53,538 nt of DNA from an uncultured Erythrobacter sp. (lineage in GTDB: Bacteria > Pseudomonadota > Alphaproteobacteria > Sphingomonadales > Sphingomonadaceae). A program made the translations under genes and the position numbers. Positions within the stretch are counted from its first letter, which is position 1, and every line of letters starts with the position of its first letter. The DNA lies in assembly GCA_937899785.1 (NCBI GenBank), contig CALCCG010000106.1, positions 1 through 53,538 on the forward strand, given 5' to 3'. This document shows positions 8,365-16,914 of the stretch, piece by piece. The notes below the pieces were generated by a model that was not told the DNA's origin, searched no databases, and saw nothing but the letters and a program-made list of their open reading frames with translations.

Positions 8365-10862
8365 TGCCAAAGATCGGTCCTGGTTATCACGCCGGACGCA
8401 GGAGACCGCAATCGCTGCTCGAAGGCCAACTGACGGTCGCACCCGCTCTCTATCCATCAGCGCAGTGGAATGGATCTCCAGGGTCAGGCTTTGAGACGTT
8501 GCCTGAGGACCCGGTGCGTCTCACCGCCAAACCCGCGATTCGGCTGATCGTGCCTCCACACCAACGGTTTGACCGTGAGATTTGGATTGGTGTTGTGAGC
8601 TACGCAAACGCGTCAGGAAGCCTCATCGGTGGCATCGATCGCATCCGCTTTCGCTTTGAAGGCGAAACCTGCGACGTCGTTGAACCGAGTTTCAAGGGGC
8701 TGACCCACGCCGATGGCAGTTCTTACGGCTGTCACGCCTATTGGATACGCATTCGAAAGCCAGAAGCGGTAAGCGGCGGCGCGCATCTTTATATTGAGGC
8801 GATACCCGCCGACGCGACGATGCAGTCACGCGTGCTCGGGCCTTACACGTTTTATCCTGAAACAACGCTCTACGACGCAGAGATGACGGTCACGCCCTCT
8901 CAGCCGGAGATCTTAGGGGAGAACTATCAGTCTGTCGCTGCGGCGCTAAATTACTGTATGGCGCAGGGCCTCGACAACCCCCTCATTTCCGTAACTGAAC
9001 CGCTTGAAGAAGACATCGACGCCGGTCTTTCGCAAACGGGATCCCGGATTCAGCCCAGCGGCTACTACACCGTTAACGGCCAAGGCCTCCTTACCATTAG
9101 TAAACCCGTCTATACGACGGATGACGAGGCCATCTTCAGGATGAAGATTGACCGGGTCTGCTTTAGACAATGCGTCTTTGACATGGAGAACTTGGAATCC
9201 GTTTTTGACGGCGACGATCATTGGCTGGATCGGTGTACGTTCACCAAGTCCGCGCGCTACACGCTATGGCGCAAGACGAAACGGCCAAGGGGGCAGCTGG
9301 TAGTAGGCAATCCGTGGTTCACTGAATGCGCTTTCGTGAACGTGCCTCATTGTGTGAATGAGGCCAGCCTTGCTCGTGGGTGTGTTGCAACAAACATCTA
9401 CGCGGACTTCGCAGCCGACGCACGTTGCGTGATCTACAGCCGGATCAACGACTTCGCCACCACCGTCGGGTTTGCCCAAGGCGGCGCCTCGCTGGAGATA
9501 ATCTACACAGGCCCAGAGACCTCTGCGACCTTTGGGGTGCAGTCGCCAGATACCAATCCCAATCCCAAGACCTTTGTCGCCCAATGGGGGACGAACAGTT
9601 CGACGTTCACAGTTAGCCGGGATGAGGTCGACTTCGTCATCGCGAGTTCCAACGGGTACGACCCCACCACTGCGGGAGTTGGTTACCATGTTCAGGACGT
9701 GGCAGACTGGATCAACTCACTGCCCGACTGGGGCGCTGTCGTGCTCGACAACACCCGTGCGGCGCAGTTGCTTGGCCTGACAAACGAAAAGAACGAGGAC
9801 TTCCCCCCGCAGGACGTAAAAGACACGACCCTTGCGTTGCACACCTTTATCGACCTGCACGGCGACTTCTACCAGGCGCGAACTGGCGGAGTGGAAGAGA
9901 ATGTGATTGCAGCCTTCAATGTCGGGTTTGGCATGGTCAGCCAGAACATCTTCCTATCGGGAGGTGATCCTGTTTACGATCACGTCATTGTCGGCAATGC
10001 GTTCATGAACAAGTTTCAAGACGGACCTGACGATATCCTTCGATACGATACAGTTTTCTCGTCACTTGCGAGCAATCCGCACAGCCATATTGTTCTCGCT
10101 CACAACTCCATGCCCCTTCAAGAGCTCCGCCTGAATACGGCGTCTGGATACACGCCGGACGCGTATTGCCTGGTCGCGAACAACGCGTTCATGGGTATCG
10201 AGTGGGTTGGCAGCCCGGCTGGCGATCTTGCTATCGAAGACAATGTCATCGATGCCGGGAAGGCCGCACCAGCCGGAAGCGTGAACACCGCTCAAGCGGG
10301 AGACTATTCGACAAAGTTCGTCGATAGCGTGGCTGGCGACTTTTCGCCCGCTGGCATTCTGCTCACGTCAGGGTTTGCGCCGCGCGCTCAGAGGGACAGC
10401 ACCGGATCCACCTTTCCGACGACCGCGGCCGTTGGGGCTTTCGCCGCATCGGCCGATATGTTTGCGCTGGTGCAGCAGACAACATTCGACGCTTTCGACT
10501 TTGCCATCGAGAATCGGGGAACTGGCACCTACGCTGTGATCGCAGATGCCAGCACACTGAGTGCGGCACGCGACGAGATCGACCCCGGCAACCGCGGCTG
10601 GTTCGTCATGAACGTTGAGCCCGGGACCTTCCGTCTGAGAGGCGAACTCTCTCAGTGGACAGGCGAAGGCACCGTGAACTCAATTGAAATGAAGGTAAGG
10701 ATCGACAATGTAACGCAAGTCTCCCTCACCTCGGCTGGACCGGTCGACACAAGCTTTACCGTGACCCAGCCCGGCGTTCTTGCGCTGCAATCGACCAGCG
10801 GCGGCGTGGGCTTTACACTGACAGCTCAACCCGGGGTCCCGCTGCTCGAAGAGACTGGCTAG
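8364..10862 (+). CDS. large beta-rich, probable parallel beta-helix spike protein (GhsB-like candidate)
   Basis: Protein of 832 residues with no signal peptide or membrane segment. Residues about 1-190 form a beta-rich N-terminal part. From about 250 to 640 there are many short strand-turn units rich in N, D, G and C (for example CVFDMENLESVFDGDDHWLDR and NVIAAFNVGFGMVSQNIFLSG in part), as in right-handed parallel beta-helix tailspikes and polysaccharide lyases. The C-terminus (about 690-832) looks like a beta-sandwich carbohydrate-binding region. It is translationally coupled to the spike-base gene, which mirrors the ghsA-ghsB pair whose product GhsB is the GTA head-spike fibre that recognises capsule. 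Function as spike fibre is inferred from fold and partner. A secreted or cytoplasmic EPS lyase is the main alternative. A stable stem-loop follows the gene. Confidence 0.6.
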   Translation: MPKIGPGYHAGRRRPQSLLEGQLTVAPALYPSAQWNGSPGSGFETLPEDPVRLTAKPAIRLIVPPHQRFDREIWIGVVSYANASGSLIGGIDRIRFRFEGETCDVVEPSFKGLTHADGSSYGCHAYWIRIRKPEAVSGGAHLYIEAIPADATMQSRVLGPYTFYPETTLYDAEMTVTPSQPEILGENYQSVAAALNYCMAQGLDNPLISVTEPLEEDIDAGLSQTGSRIQPSGYYTVNGQGLLTISKPVYTTDDEAIFRMKIDRVCFRQCVFDMENLESVFDGDDHWLDRCTFTKSARYTLWRKTKRPRGQLVVGNPWFTECAFVNVPHCVNEASLARGCVATNIYADFAADARCVIYSRINDFATTVGFAQGGASLEIIYTGPETSATFGVQSPDTNPNPKTFVAQWGTNSSTFTVSRDEVDFVIASSNGYDPTTAGVGYHVQDVADWINSLPDWGAVVLDNTRAAQLLGLTNEKNEDFPPQDVKDTTLALHTFIDLHGDFYQARTGGVEENVIAAFNVGFGMVSQNIFLSGGDPVYDHVIVGNAFMNKFQDGPDDILRYDTVFSSLASNPHSHIVLAHNSMPLQELRLNTASGYTPDAYCLVANNAFMGIEWVGSPAGDLAIEDNVIDAGKAAPAGSVNTAQAGDYSTKFVDSVAGDFSPAGILLTSGFAPRAQRDSTGSTFPTTAAVGAFAASADMFALVQQTTFDAFDFAIENRGTGTYAVIADASTLSAARDEIDPGNRGWFVMNVEPGTFRLRGELSQWTGEGTVNSIEMKVRIDNVTQVSLTSAGPVDTSFTVTQPGVLALQSTSGGVGFTLTAQPGVPLLEETG

Positions 10863-10899
10863 GTGATCGCGCAGGCGACAAGCCAAGAGTCTTTGAGGC

Positions 10900-10939
10900 G
10901 CGGCCGTGACACCATCGAGAGCGATCCCGTCACGGCCGC
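10900..10939 (+). terminator. stem-loop between spike pair and acyl-modification genes
   Basis: The arms at 10900-10910 and 10929-10939 (GCGGCCGTGAC / GTCACGGCCGC) are 11 bp and perfectly complementary. The 18-base loop contains a further 4-bp stem (ATCG/CGAT). There is no T-tract, so it may be a Rho-associated or attenuating structure rather than a classical terminator. Confidence 0.5.
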
Positions 10940-11004
10940 CCGTGGACTTGACAAAGCCTGCATCAGAGGGTGAAGCCCGCTGCAACGCAATATGGGATCA
11001 AACG

Positions 11005-11247
11005 ATGACGCGCAGCGAAATCACGATGCAGGTGATTGACCTTATGGAGGACGTTTTCGACGTTGATGATCTCGAATATAACGACGCTCTCACCGCTGCA
11101 GACATCGAAGAATGGGACAGTCTTTCAAATATCCGGTTTGTTGTCGCGATAGAGAAAGAGTTTGGGATTCGTTTTGCGAACAGCGAGATCAGCGACCTCG
11201 AAAATGTTGGCGCGATGGTGGATCTCATCCTCGTTAAGAAGACGTAG
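11005..11247 (+). CDS. acyl carrier protein
   Basis: An 80-residue acidic, helical carrier protein. The phosphopantetheine attachment serine lies in EEWDSLSNIRFVVAIE (about residue 37), and helix III follows as SDLENVGAMVDLIL. In this genomic position it is most likely the partner of the FkbH-like protein next door, carrying a glyceryl or related unit as a thioester, rather than the fatty-acid-synthesis ACP. Start ATG 11005 was chosen over ATG 10906 because the upstream 33 residues do not look like protein and overlap the stem-loop; the ribosome site is weak. Length equals the family norm. Confidence 0.88.
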   Translation: MTRSEITMQVIDLMEDVFDVDDLEYNDALTAADIEEWDSLSNIRFVVAIEKEFGIRFANSEISDLENVGAMVDLILVKKT

Positions 11248-11303
11248 GAGCCGCTCTTGATGAGACCTAAGCGGCCTAGATGGGCGCCTCGTCTTTGGGG
11301 TAG

Positions 11304-13244
11304 GTGAGTGTGATAGCTTTGCGCTCGCCGTTTGCCCTTACTTGGCTGCTGCCTCCGGTCCATGATTTCCGCGCCCAGGTAAAAGCGCTGGTCAAGGACA
11401 GTTCACACCCGGCTGATGCGATCCGAAACCTGGCAAACCGGGCTCTCGATCTCAATCAGCTGGGGCTGTTGGGTAAGGCGATCACCGCGCGCGGAGATAG
11501 CCTCGCCCAAACTTCCTTGAGACCCTGCCGACTGGGTATTGCCGCAACGCACACCGCCGACTTCCTTGTCGAAGCCTTGCCTGCAACAGGCGTGCGGCAC
11601 GGTCTTCTCATTGATACCTATCAGGCCGATTTCGGCCAGGCGGCCCAGGCGGTTCTGAGCCCCAGTTCGGCGCTCTATAACTTCAAACCAGATATGGTCT
11701 ATCTTGCCTTAGACCCATTTGGGCTGGGGCTGGCGCAACCGCGACTGGATGAAGGGGGTGGTGAAGAAGCGGTCGCGGCCGCTCTCGATTACACGAAGTC
11801 TTTGCGCGACGCCGTTCACAGTACCGCAGGTGTTGGCGTTATCCTGCAAACTCTTCCTACACCGGAGCTGTCACTGTTTGGAAGCTTTGACTCTTGCCAG
11901 CCAGGCAGCGTTCGCTGGATGGTCCAAACCTTCAATCAACGCCTCGCTGCAGAGGCTATGAAGCCGGGAGACAATTTGTTCGATTGCGCCGCACTGGCTG
12001 AGAGTGTCGGCCTTTCGCTCTGGCACGACGCGTCGCGTTGGCACGCCGGCAAGATCCCGTTCTCCCTCGACGCCGTGCCGCTTTGCGCGGACCACTTGTG
12101 TCGAGTTTTGGCCTCAGCGAGGGGTCTATCGCGCAAGTGCCTTGTTCTTGATCTGGACAACACTCTTTGGGGAGGTGTGATTGGCGATGATGGAGTTGAA
12201 GGCATTACTCTTGGACAAGGTAGCGGCGATGGCGAAGCCTTCCTTGCAATCCAAAATTACGCCAAGCACCTGCGTATGCGTGGGATAGTGCTTGCGGTGT
12301 GTTCTAAGAACGAAGACACAAACGCCCGCTTGCCTTTCTTGAAGCATGAGGAGATGCTGCTGACCGAAGATGATATCGCGGTGTTCGTGGCAAACTGGAC
12401 GGACAAGGCCAGCAACCTCAAGTACATCGCGCGATCTCTGAACATCGGCACGGAAGCTCTGGTGTTTCTTGATGACAACCCGGCAGAGCGAGAGCGCGTT
12501 CGCCAGGAATTGCCCGAGGTCGCGGTGCCTGAAGTGGGCAGCGATCCGGCAGACTTTCTGCCCATTCTGACGGCCGCTGGTTATTTCGAGGCGGTCTCGT
12601 TCGGGGATGAAGACCGCAAACGCGCAGGTATGTATCAGGCCAACGCCGTGAGAGCGAGCGAGATGCAAAGAATCGGCAATATGGACGATTATCTGCGCTC
12701 GCTTGATATGGAGTGTTCGTTACGCCCATTCGACGCCATGGGACGAGCTCGCATCGCGCAACTGATCAACAAGTCTAATCAGTTCAATCTGACCACCAGG
12801 CGCTACACCGAGGCCGAAGTCCTAGGCTTCGAAAGCGACCCAGCCTTTTATACGCTCCAGATCCGCCTCGCCGATCGGTTTGGCGACAACGGCATGATCT
12901 CGGTCGTGATCATTGAGAAAGGAGAAAGCGATTGGAGGTGCGATACATGGTTGATGAGCTGCCGAGTGCTTGGCCGCCGAGTTGAGGAAGCCGCGCTTTC
13001 AAACGTCGTCGCAGCTGCGGAGAAAGAAGGGGCGATGCGACTGATTGGTGACTGGCTACCCACACCAAAGAATGGCTTGGTCGAAAAACACTTCGAACAC
13101 CTTGGTTTTGAATTTGTCGACGACCTCCCGGATGGCGGGACCCGCTGGGCTCTGGATATTGCCAGCTACAAAGCGCCCGAACTTCCGATGGCCCTGGCTG
13201 GCGCCGCCGAAACGGTCGACGCTTTGGCCAAAGCAGAAATTTGA
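11304..13244 (+). CDS. fkbH: FkbH-like protein (HAD-IIIC, glyceryl-ACP forming)
   Basis: FkbH proteins take D-1,3-bisphosphoglycerate, dephosphorylate it and load the glyceryl group on an ACP. Here a central HAD phosphatase domain is clear: CLVLDLDNTLWGGVIGDD (about residues 277-294, catalytic DxDxT), then the AVCSKN and EALVFLDDNPAER motifs. The N-terminal ~270 residues match the extra N-terminal domain found in long FkbH proteins. The C-terminal ~140 residues look GNAT-like (RFGDNGMISVVI). Length 646 fits that long form. GTG 11304 sits close behind GGGG (11297-11300); GTG 11310 gives better spacing. No polyketide synthase is nearby, so the ACP-bound product is more likely transferred to the polysaccharide. 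Confidence 0.87.
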   Translation: MSVIALRSPFALTWLLPPVHDFRAQVKALVKDSSHPADAIRNLANRALDLNQLGLLGKAITARGDSLAQTSLRPCRLGIAATHTADFLVEALPATGVRHGLLIDTYQADFGQAAQAVLSPSSALYNFKPDMVYLALDPFGLGLAQPRLDEGGGEEAVAAALDYTKSLRDAVHSTAGVGVILQTLPTPELSLFGSFDSCQPGSVRWMVQTFNQRLAAEAMKPGDNLFDCAALAESVGLSLWHDASRWHAGKIPFSLDAVPLCADHLCRVLASARGLSRKCLVLDLDNTLWGGVIGDDGVEGITLGQGSGDGEAFLAIQNYAKHLRMRGIVLAVCSKNEDTNARLPFLKHEEMLLTEDDIAVFVANWTDKASNLKYIARSLNIGTEALVFLDDNPAERERVRQELPEVAVPEVGSDPADFLPILTAAGYFEAVSFGDEDRKRAGMYQANAVRASEMQRIGNMDDYLRSLDMECSLRPFDAMGRARIAQLINKSNQFNLTTRRYTEAEVLGFESDPAFYTLQIRLADRFGDNGMISVVIIEKGESDWRCDTWLMSCRVLGRRVEEAALSNVVAAAEKEGAMRLIGDWLPTPKNGLVEKHFEHLGFEFVDDLPDGGTRWALDIASYKAPELPMALAGAAETVDALAKAEI

Positions 13245-13258
13245 GCGGGACGAACGTA

Positions 13259-14191
13259 ATGGCCGATCTTGCTCAAATGCTTGAGGGACGCGATCATCTG
13301 GCCCGGTTGACAAGGCTTGTTACCGACGCCTGGCCGGAACACGCCGACTATCTGGCAAAGAGCTACGCAGTACGGACACCATCGTTGCTCGACACCAGCG
13401 ATGAGATGGCCGAGGTAGTGCTACGCTTGGCCGGTGACCATGCGGAGCAGGTTGCGCAGGACTATCGCTGGCTGTGCGACGTCATCCGTGAGGAGGAGTT
13501 TAATTTCGCGCGCACCGACGCCTATCGGTACTCGACTTTCGCCGAAACGAACGAGCACGTTTACTCCGATGATGTGTTCATGCAGCGCTATATGCACGGC
13601 CTGCTGTATAGCCACGTCCTTTGGTACATGCATCTTTCTAGCCTGCACTTCTTTCTTGGCAGGCTGGGGGCGCGAGTAAAGCCGAGAGGGCGCATGATGG
13701 AAGTGGGGTCGGGACATGGACTGCTTATTTACTTGGCGCTTACGCGCCTTGGCCTCAGCGAAGCGGTGGCCTGGGACATAAGTCCGATCTCGCTCGAGCA
13801 GACGAAGGCGGCGCTTGCACAGCTCGGCATGGGGGACCGCGCCAGTTACGCCATCCAGGACATGCACAAAGTCGAAGCGGGCAGTGAGAAATTTGACCTC
13901 ATTATCCTCTCGCACCTGCTTGAACATCTGGAAGAGCCTGTCGAGGCTCTGAAGAAAGTCCGCAACGCTGTTGCTAGGGGAGGCCATTTGTTCGTGAACA
14001 TCCCGCTCAACGCTCCGATGCCCGATCACCTTCAATTGCTGGGGGATCCCGACGAAGCTGTTCAGATGATGTCTGACGGAGGCTTTCGCGTGCTCGAGAT
14101 TGCATCGCATACGACTCAAGCCACCACGCTGCCGCGAGCGCTGAAGCGGAAGACCGCCGTCACCTGCTCGATCATTGCCGAGCCGCTTTAA
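13259..14191 (+). CDS. class I SAM-dependent methyltransferase
   Basis: Predicted cytoplasmic methyltransferase of 310 residues. SAM motif I is MMEVGSGHGLLIYLAL (about residues 146-161), the acidic ribose-binding position is AVAWDIS, and the post-motifs are FDLIILSHLLEHLEEP and GGHLFVNIPL. The N-terminal ~135 residues are a helical family-specific extension. Lying between the FkbH-like gene and the acyltransferase, it may O-methylate either the ACP-bound glyceryl unit (as FkbG does in methoxymalonyl-ACP formation) or the sugar chain; the sequence does not decide. Start ATG 13259 has GCGGGA upstream; TTG 13241, overlapping the fkbH stop, is a weaker option. Confidence 0.83.
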   Translation: MADLAQMLEGRDHLARLTRLVTDAWPEHADYLAKSYAVRTPSLLDTSDEMAEVVLRLAGDHAEQVAQDYRWLCDVIREEEFNFARTDAYRYSTFAETNEHVYSDDVFMQRYMHGLLYSHVLWYMHLSSLHFFLGRLGARVKPRGRMMEVGSGHGLLIYLALTRLGLSEAVAWDISPISLEQTKAALAQLGMGDRASYAIQDMHKVEAGSEKFDLIILSHLLEHLEEPVEALKKVRNAVARGGHLFVNIPLNAPMPDHLQLLGDPDEAVQMMSDGGFRVLEIASHTTQATTLPRALKRKTAVTCSIIAEPL

Positions 14192-14218
14192 CAGCGCTGT
14201 GTAGCTAGGGTGTGAGCG

Positions 14219-15778
14219 GTGCTGTTTAACTCCATCAGCTTTGTCTTTGTGTTCCTTCCGGCGGTTGTCGGCGGTTATTACACGCTTGCCATGAGCCCCC
14301 TTGCGGCATTGCGGCGCCCATTCCTTATTCTTGCGACTCTGGTGTTCTACGCGTTCGCTGGCCCGAGCTTTGTCGCCTTGCTTCTTGGCTCAGTGGTGCT
14401 GAACTTTATGGTCGCACAAGCCATCGCCAGACTCTCTGATAGAGAAAACACCAGAAGTCTTATCGTAGCGCTCGCGGTGATCGCGAACCTCCTGCTTCTT
14501 GGGTACTTCAAGTATTTCAGCTTCGTGCTGGAAGCACTAAACGGCATCCTTGCCCTGGAGTTCGCCATTGAGCGGATCGTCCTCCCACTAGGGATTTCTT
14601 TCTTCACCTTTCAGCAGATCGGCTATTTGGTTGATGTCAGCCGCGGACGCGTAAAGGCTGCCAACGCTTTGGACTACGCGAGCTTTGTGCTCTTCTTTCC
14701 CCAATTGCTTGCCGGGCCAATTGTCCAATACGCCGAGGTGATCGAGCAGCATCGGCGCAAACCCGCCTGGCAAGAAGTGGGCCGCAACATATTAATCGGG
14801 CTGACAATATTCGCCATCGGATTGTTCAAAAAGACCGTCATTGCCGACACGTTGGCGCTCTACGCGCAACCCGTCTTCAGCGCGGCTGCTGAGGGTGAGC
14901 CGGTTGGTTTTCTCGACACATGGATTGCCGCTTTTGCTTACACCGCACAGGTTTACTTCGACTTCTCTGGTTATTCCGACATGGCAATCGGCACCGCGCG
15001 CATGCTCGGCATCACACTACCGCTAAACTTCCTGTCGCCGCTTAGATCTTCCTCCGTGGTGGAAATCTGGCGACGCTGGCACGTTACCCTGGGGCGTTGG
15101 GTGCAACTCTACCTCTTCCAGCCGATCTCGATGCCTTTCGCCCGCGCGGCGGCTCACCAAGGGTTGGGCAAGTACGGGACACTGGGGCTTTGTGTTGTCA
15201 TTCCGACGATGATTGCCATGCTAGTCGTCGGTGTATGGCACGGGGCCGGCTGGACCTTTGTGGTATTCGGTCTGATGCAGGGCGCTTATATGTCAATCAA
15301 CGAGGCGTGGGCGGCCTATCGCAAGAAAGCGCGCAAAGCCCGCAAGAAAGCGGGCGCTGGCCCTCCAATTTGGCACGGCCCTTTGGCTCGTGGTGCGACG
15401 CTTGTCGCCTTTGTCTTTGCCATTCTTCCATTTGGATCCCGCAGCATCCAGGCGTTGAGCTCGCTCGTCATGGCATCGCTAGGCGGGGCGGAGCTGATTG
15501 TGACGCCGACCGACTGGCCATTCGGGGTCGGTACAGCCATGTTATGCGTGGGCCTTGCTTATGCCGTTATCTATTTGCTTCCAAATTCGCACGAGATCAT
15601 GGACCGCTTTGAGCCAACGCTGGATTGGAGCAGAGATTTCTCCAAGCGCGCACCAAGCCCGATCCTAGTGCGTTGGGAAATCTCGCTCGGCTGGGGAATC
15701 GCGACGGGTCTTGCGCTTTTCGCTGGCATCGCGTTCATCATGCGCGGATCAGCGGAATTTATCTATTTCAACTTCTAA
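14219..15778 (+). CDS. MBOAT-family membrane O-acyltransferase (AlgI-like)
   Basis: Multi-spanning inner-membrane acyltransferase of 519 residues that transfers an acyl group across the membrane to an extracellular polysaccharide or carrier. MBOAT features are visible in order: LGYFKYFSFVLE, LPLGISFFTFQQIGYLVDV, AYTAQVYFDFSGYSDMAIG, EIWRRWHVTLGRWVQ and the catalytic-histidine block GVWHGAGWTFVVFG (His about residue 341). It resembles AlgI/DltB/PatA-type enzymes. A cytosolic loop rich in K and R (about 361-376) is an unusual positive patch. With an ACP and FkbH upstream and an SGNH protein downstream, it probably moves the ACP-borne group outward. GTG 14219 is the start. Confidence 0.9.
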   Translation: MLFNSISFVFVFLPAVVGGYYTLAMSPLAALRRPFLILATLVFYAFAGPSFVALLLGSVVLNFMVAQAIARLSDRENTRSLIVALAVIANLLLLGYFKYFSFVLEALNGILALEFAIERIVLPLGISFFTFQQIGYLVDVSRGRVKAANALDYASFVLFFPQLLAGPIVQYAEVIEQHRRKPAWQEVGRNILIGLTIFAIGLFKKTVIADTLALYAQPVFSAAAEGEPVGFLDTWIAAFAYTAQVYFDFSGYSDMAIGTARMLGITLPLNFLSPLRSSSVVEIWRRWHVTLGRWVQLYLFQPISMPFARAAAHQGLGKYGTLGLCVVIPTMIAMLVVGVWHGAGWTFVVFGLMQGAYMSINEAWAAYRKKARKARKKAGAGPPIWHGPLARGATLVAFVFAILPFGSRSIQALSSLVMASLGGAELIVTPTDWPFGVGTAMLCVGLAYAVIYLLPNSHEIMDRFEPTLDWSRDFSKRAPSPILVRWEISLGWGIATGLALFAGIAFIMRGSAEFIYFNF

Positions 15779-15798
15779 TCAAGCGAAGGCGACGTGAG

Positions 15799-16914
15799 GT
15801 GGGGCAACTCGAAGCGACAACGGACACCGGCGACGTTACATCGTTAGGGCGCCCGTGGCTCATGTTGGGCGTTGTTGGTCTGACGCTACTGGCCGCGCTT
15901 GGCCTTAGCCTTTTTCTGCCACACGACCGCTACACGCGCTACCAGCAGCTTGGCGACACCCTGCATTTTCGATCGATTTGGGCCTATGAGCGTATCGTAT
16001 ACGATCCCGCTCCGATCGATATCGCAATCCTTGGAAACTCGCGCCTACGCGCCGGGGTGTCTGCTCCGGGAATGCAGGCAGCGTTGTCCAATGCGCTTGG
16101 GCGCGAGGTTAAAGTCGTGAATCTCAGCCTACCCCAAGAAGGTCGCGACGCGCACTACGCGTTGGCTAAAGTGTTGTTCGAACATCGGCCGGAGGTGCAG
16201 CTTGTCATCCTTTCCGCAATCGAAGAAATGCCGCGCCAAAGCCACCCAGCCTTTGGAAACATTGCGGACCCGCTCGATGCGCTCTTCGCCCCTACATTGA
16301 TCAACCCATCCTATGGCGAGAACTTAGCGTTCACGTCGTTTAGGCAGCTCTCGCTTGCCGCAGAAACGGCATTACCAGGAGCCTTTGGTATCAAAGGCTT
16401 CGACAATGCCAAATACCTCGGTACCGACTTCGACACGACCACTAGCTATATGTCCGCGACGGGGAACTTCGTTGATAAGGACACAATCTACTCTGCGGAG
16501 GAACTGCGTGGACCGGCGCGAAAGCGGATCGCCTCAATCACCAAGCCAGTTCTGCCTGAGCTCTTTGCGGCCAACGAATACGCCGTGGAATACCGCTACA
16601 CCAACGCGATAGCGCAATTGGCTGAAGATAGGGGTGCGCGAGTTGGCTTCCTCTACCTGCCGGTGTTCGAACATCAGGCCCCGCTCGCACAGGAAGCGTT
16701 CTACACCAAATTGGGACCGGTTTTCTCGGCTACGTGCATCGCAGACCGGCATGAGATGTTCTCTGATTATGGGCACATGAACCACCAAGGAGCGCTGCAG
16801 GTCACCGACTATTTTGCGTCGGCGTTGCTCAGCCAACGCGACCTGCTCGGTATATCTCCGTCTCGCGCCCAAAGGCTCGAGCGCGCACCAAAGGTCTTTA
16901 CGATATGCCCGTGA
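15799..16914 (+). CDS. membrane-anchored SGNH-like (AlgJ/AlgX-type) protein
   Basis: Protein of 371 residues with one N-terminal membrane anchor (LMLGVVGLTLLAALGLSLFL) and a periplasmic domain. SGNH-type motifs are AILGNSRLRAG (about residue 77) and the C-terminal DYGHMNHQGALQVTDYF (about 321-337), which holds the Asp-His pair. Such proteins pair with MBOAT transporters to complete O-acylation of the polymer in the periplasm. The nucleophile serine sits in GNSR rather than GDSL. GTG 15799 was chosen (GAAGG at 15785-15789), 20 bases after the MBOAT stop; the frame is open further upstream but that part is antisense-like noise inside the MBOAT gene. The 3' end overlaps the next gene by 10 bases. 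Confidence 0.78.
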   Translation: MGQLEATTDTGDVTSLGRPWLMLGVVGLTLLAALGLSLFLPHDRYTRYQQLGDTLHFRSIWAYERIVYDPAPIDIAILGNSRLRAGVSAPGMQAALSNALGREVKVVNLSLPQEGRDAHYALAKVLFEHRPEVQLVILSAIEEMPRQSHPAFGNIADPLDALFAPTLINPSYGENLAFTSFRQLSLAAETALPGAFGIKGFDNAKYLGTDFDTTTSYMSATGNFVDKDTIYSAEELRGPARKRIASITKPVLPELFAANEYAVEYRYTNAIAQLAEDRGARVGFLYLPVFEHQAPLAQEAFYTKLGPVFSATCIADRHEMFSDYGHMNHQGALQVTDYFASALLSQRDLLGISPSRAQRLERAPKVFTICP

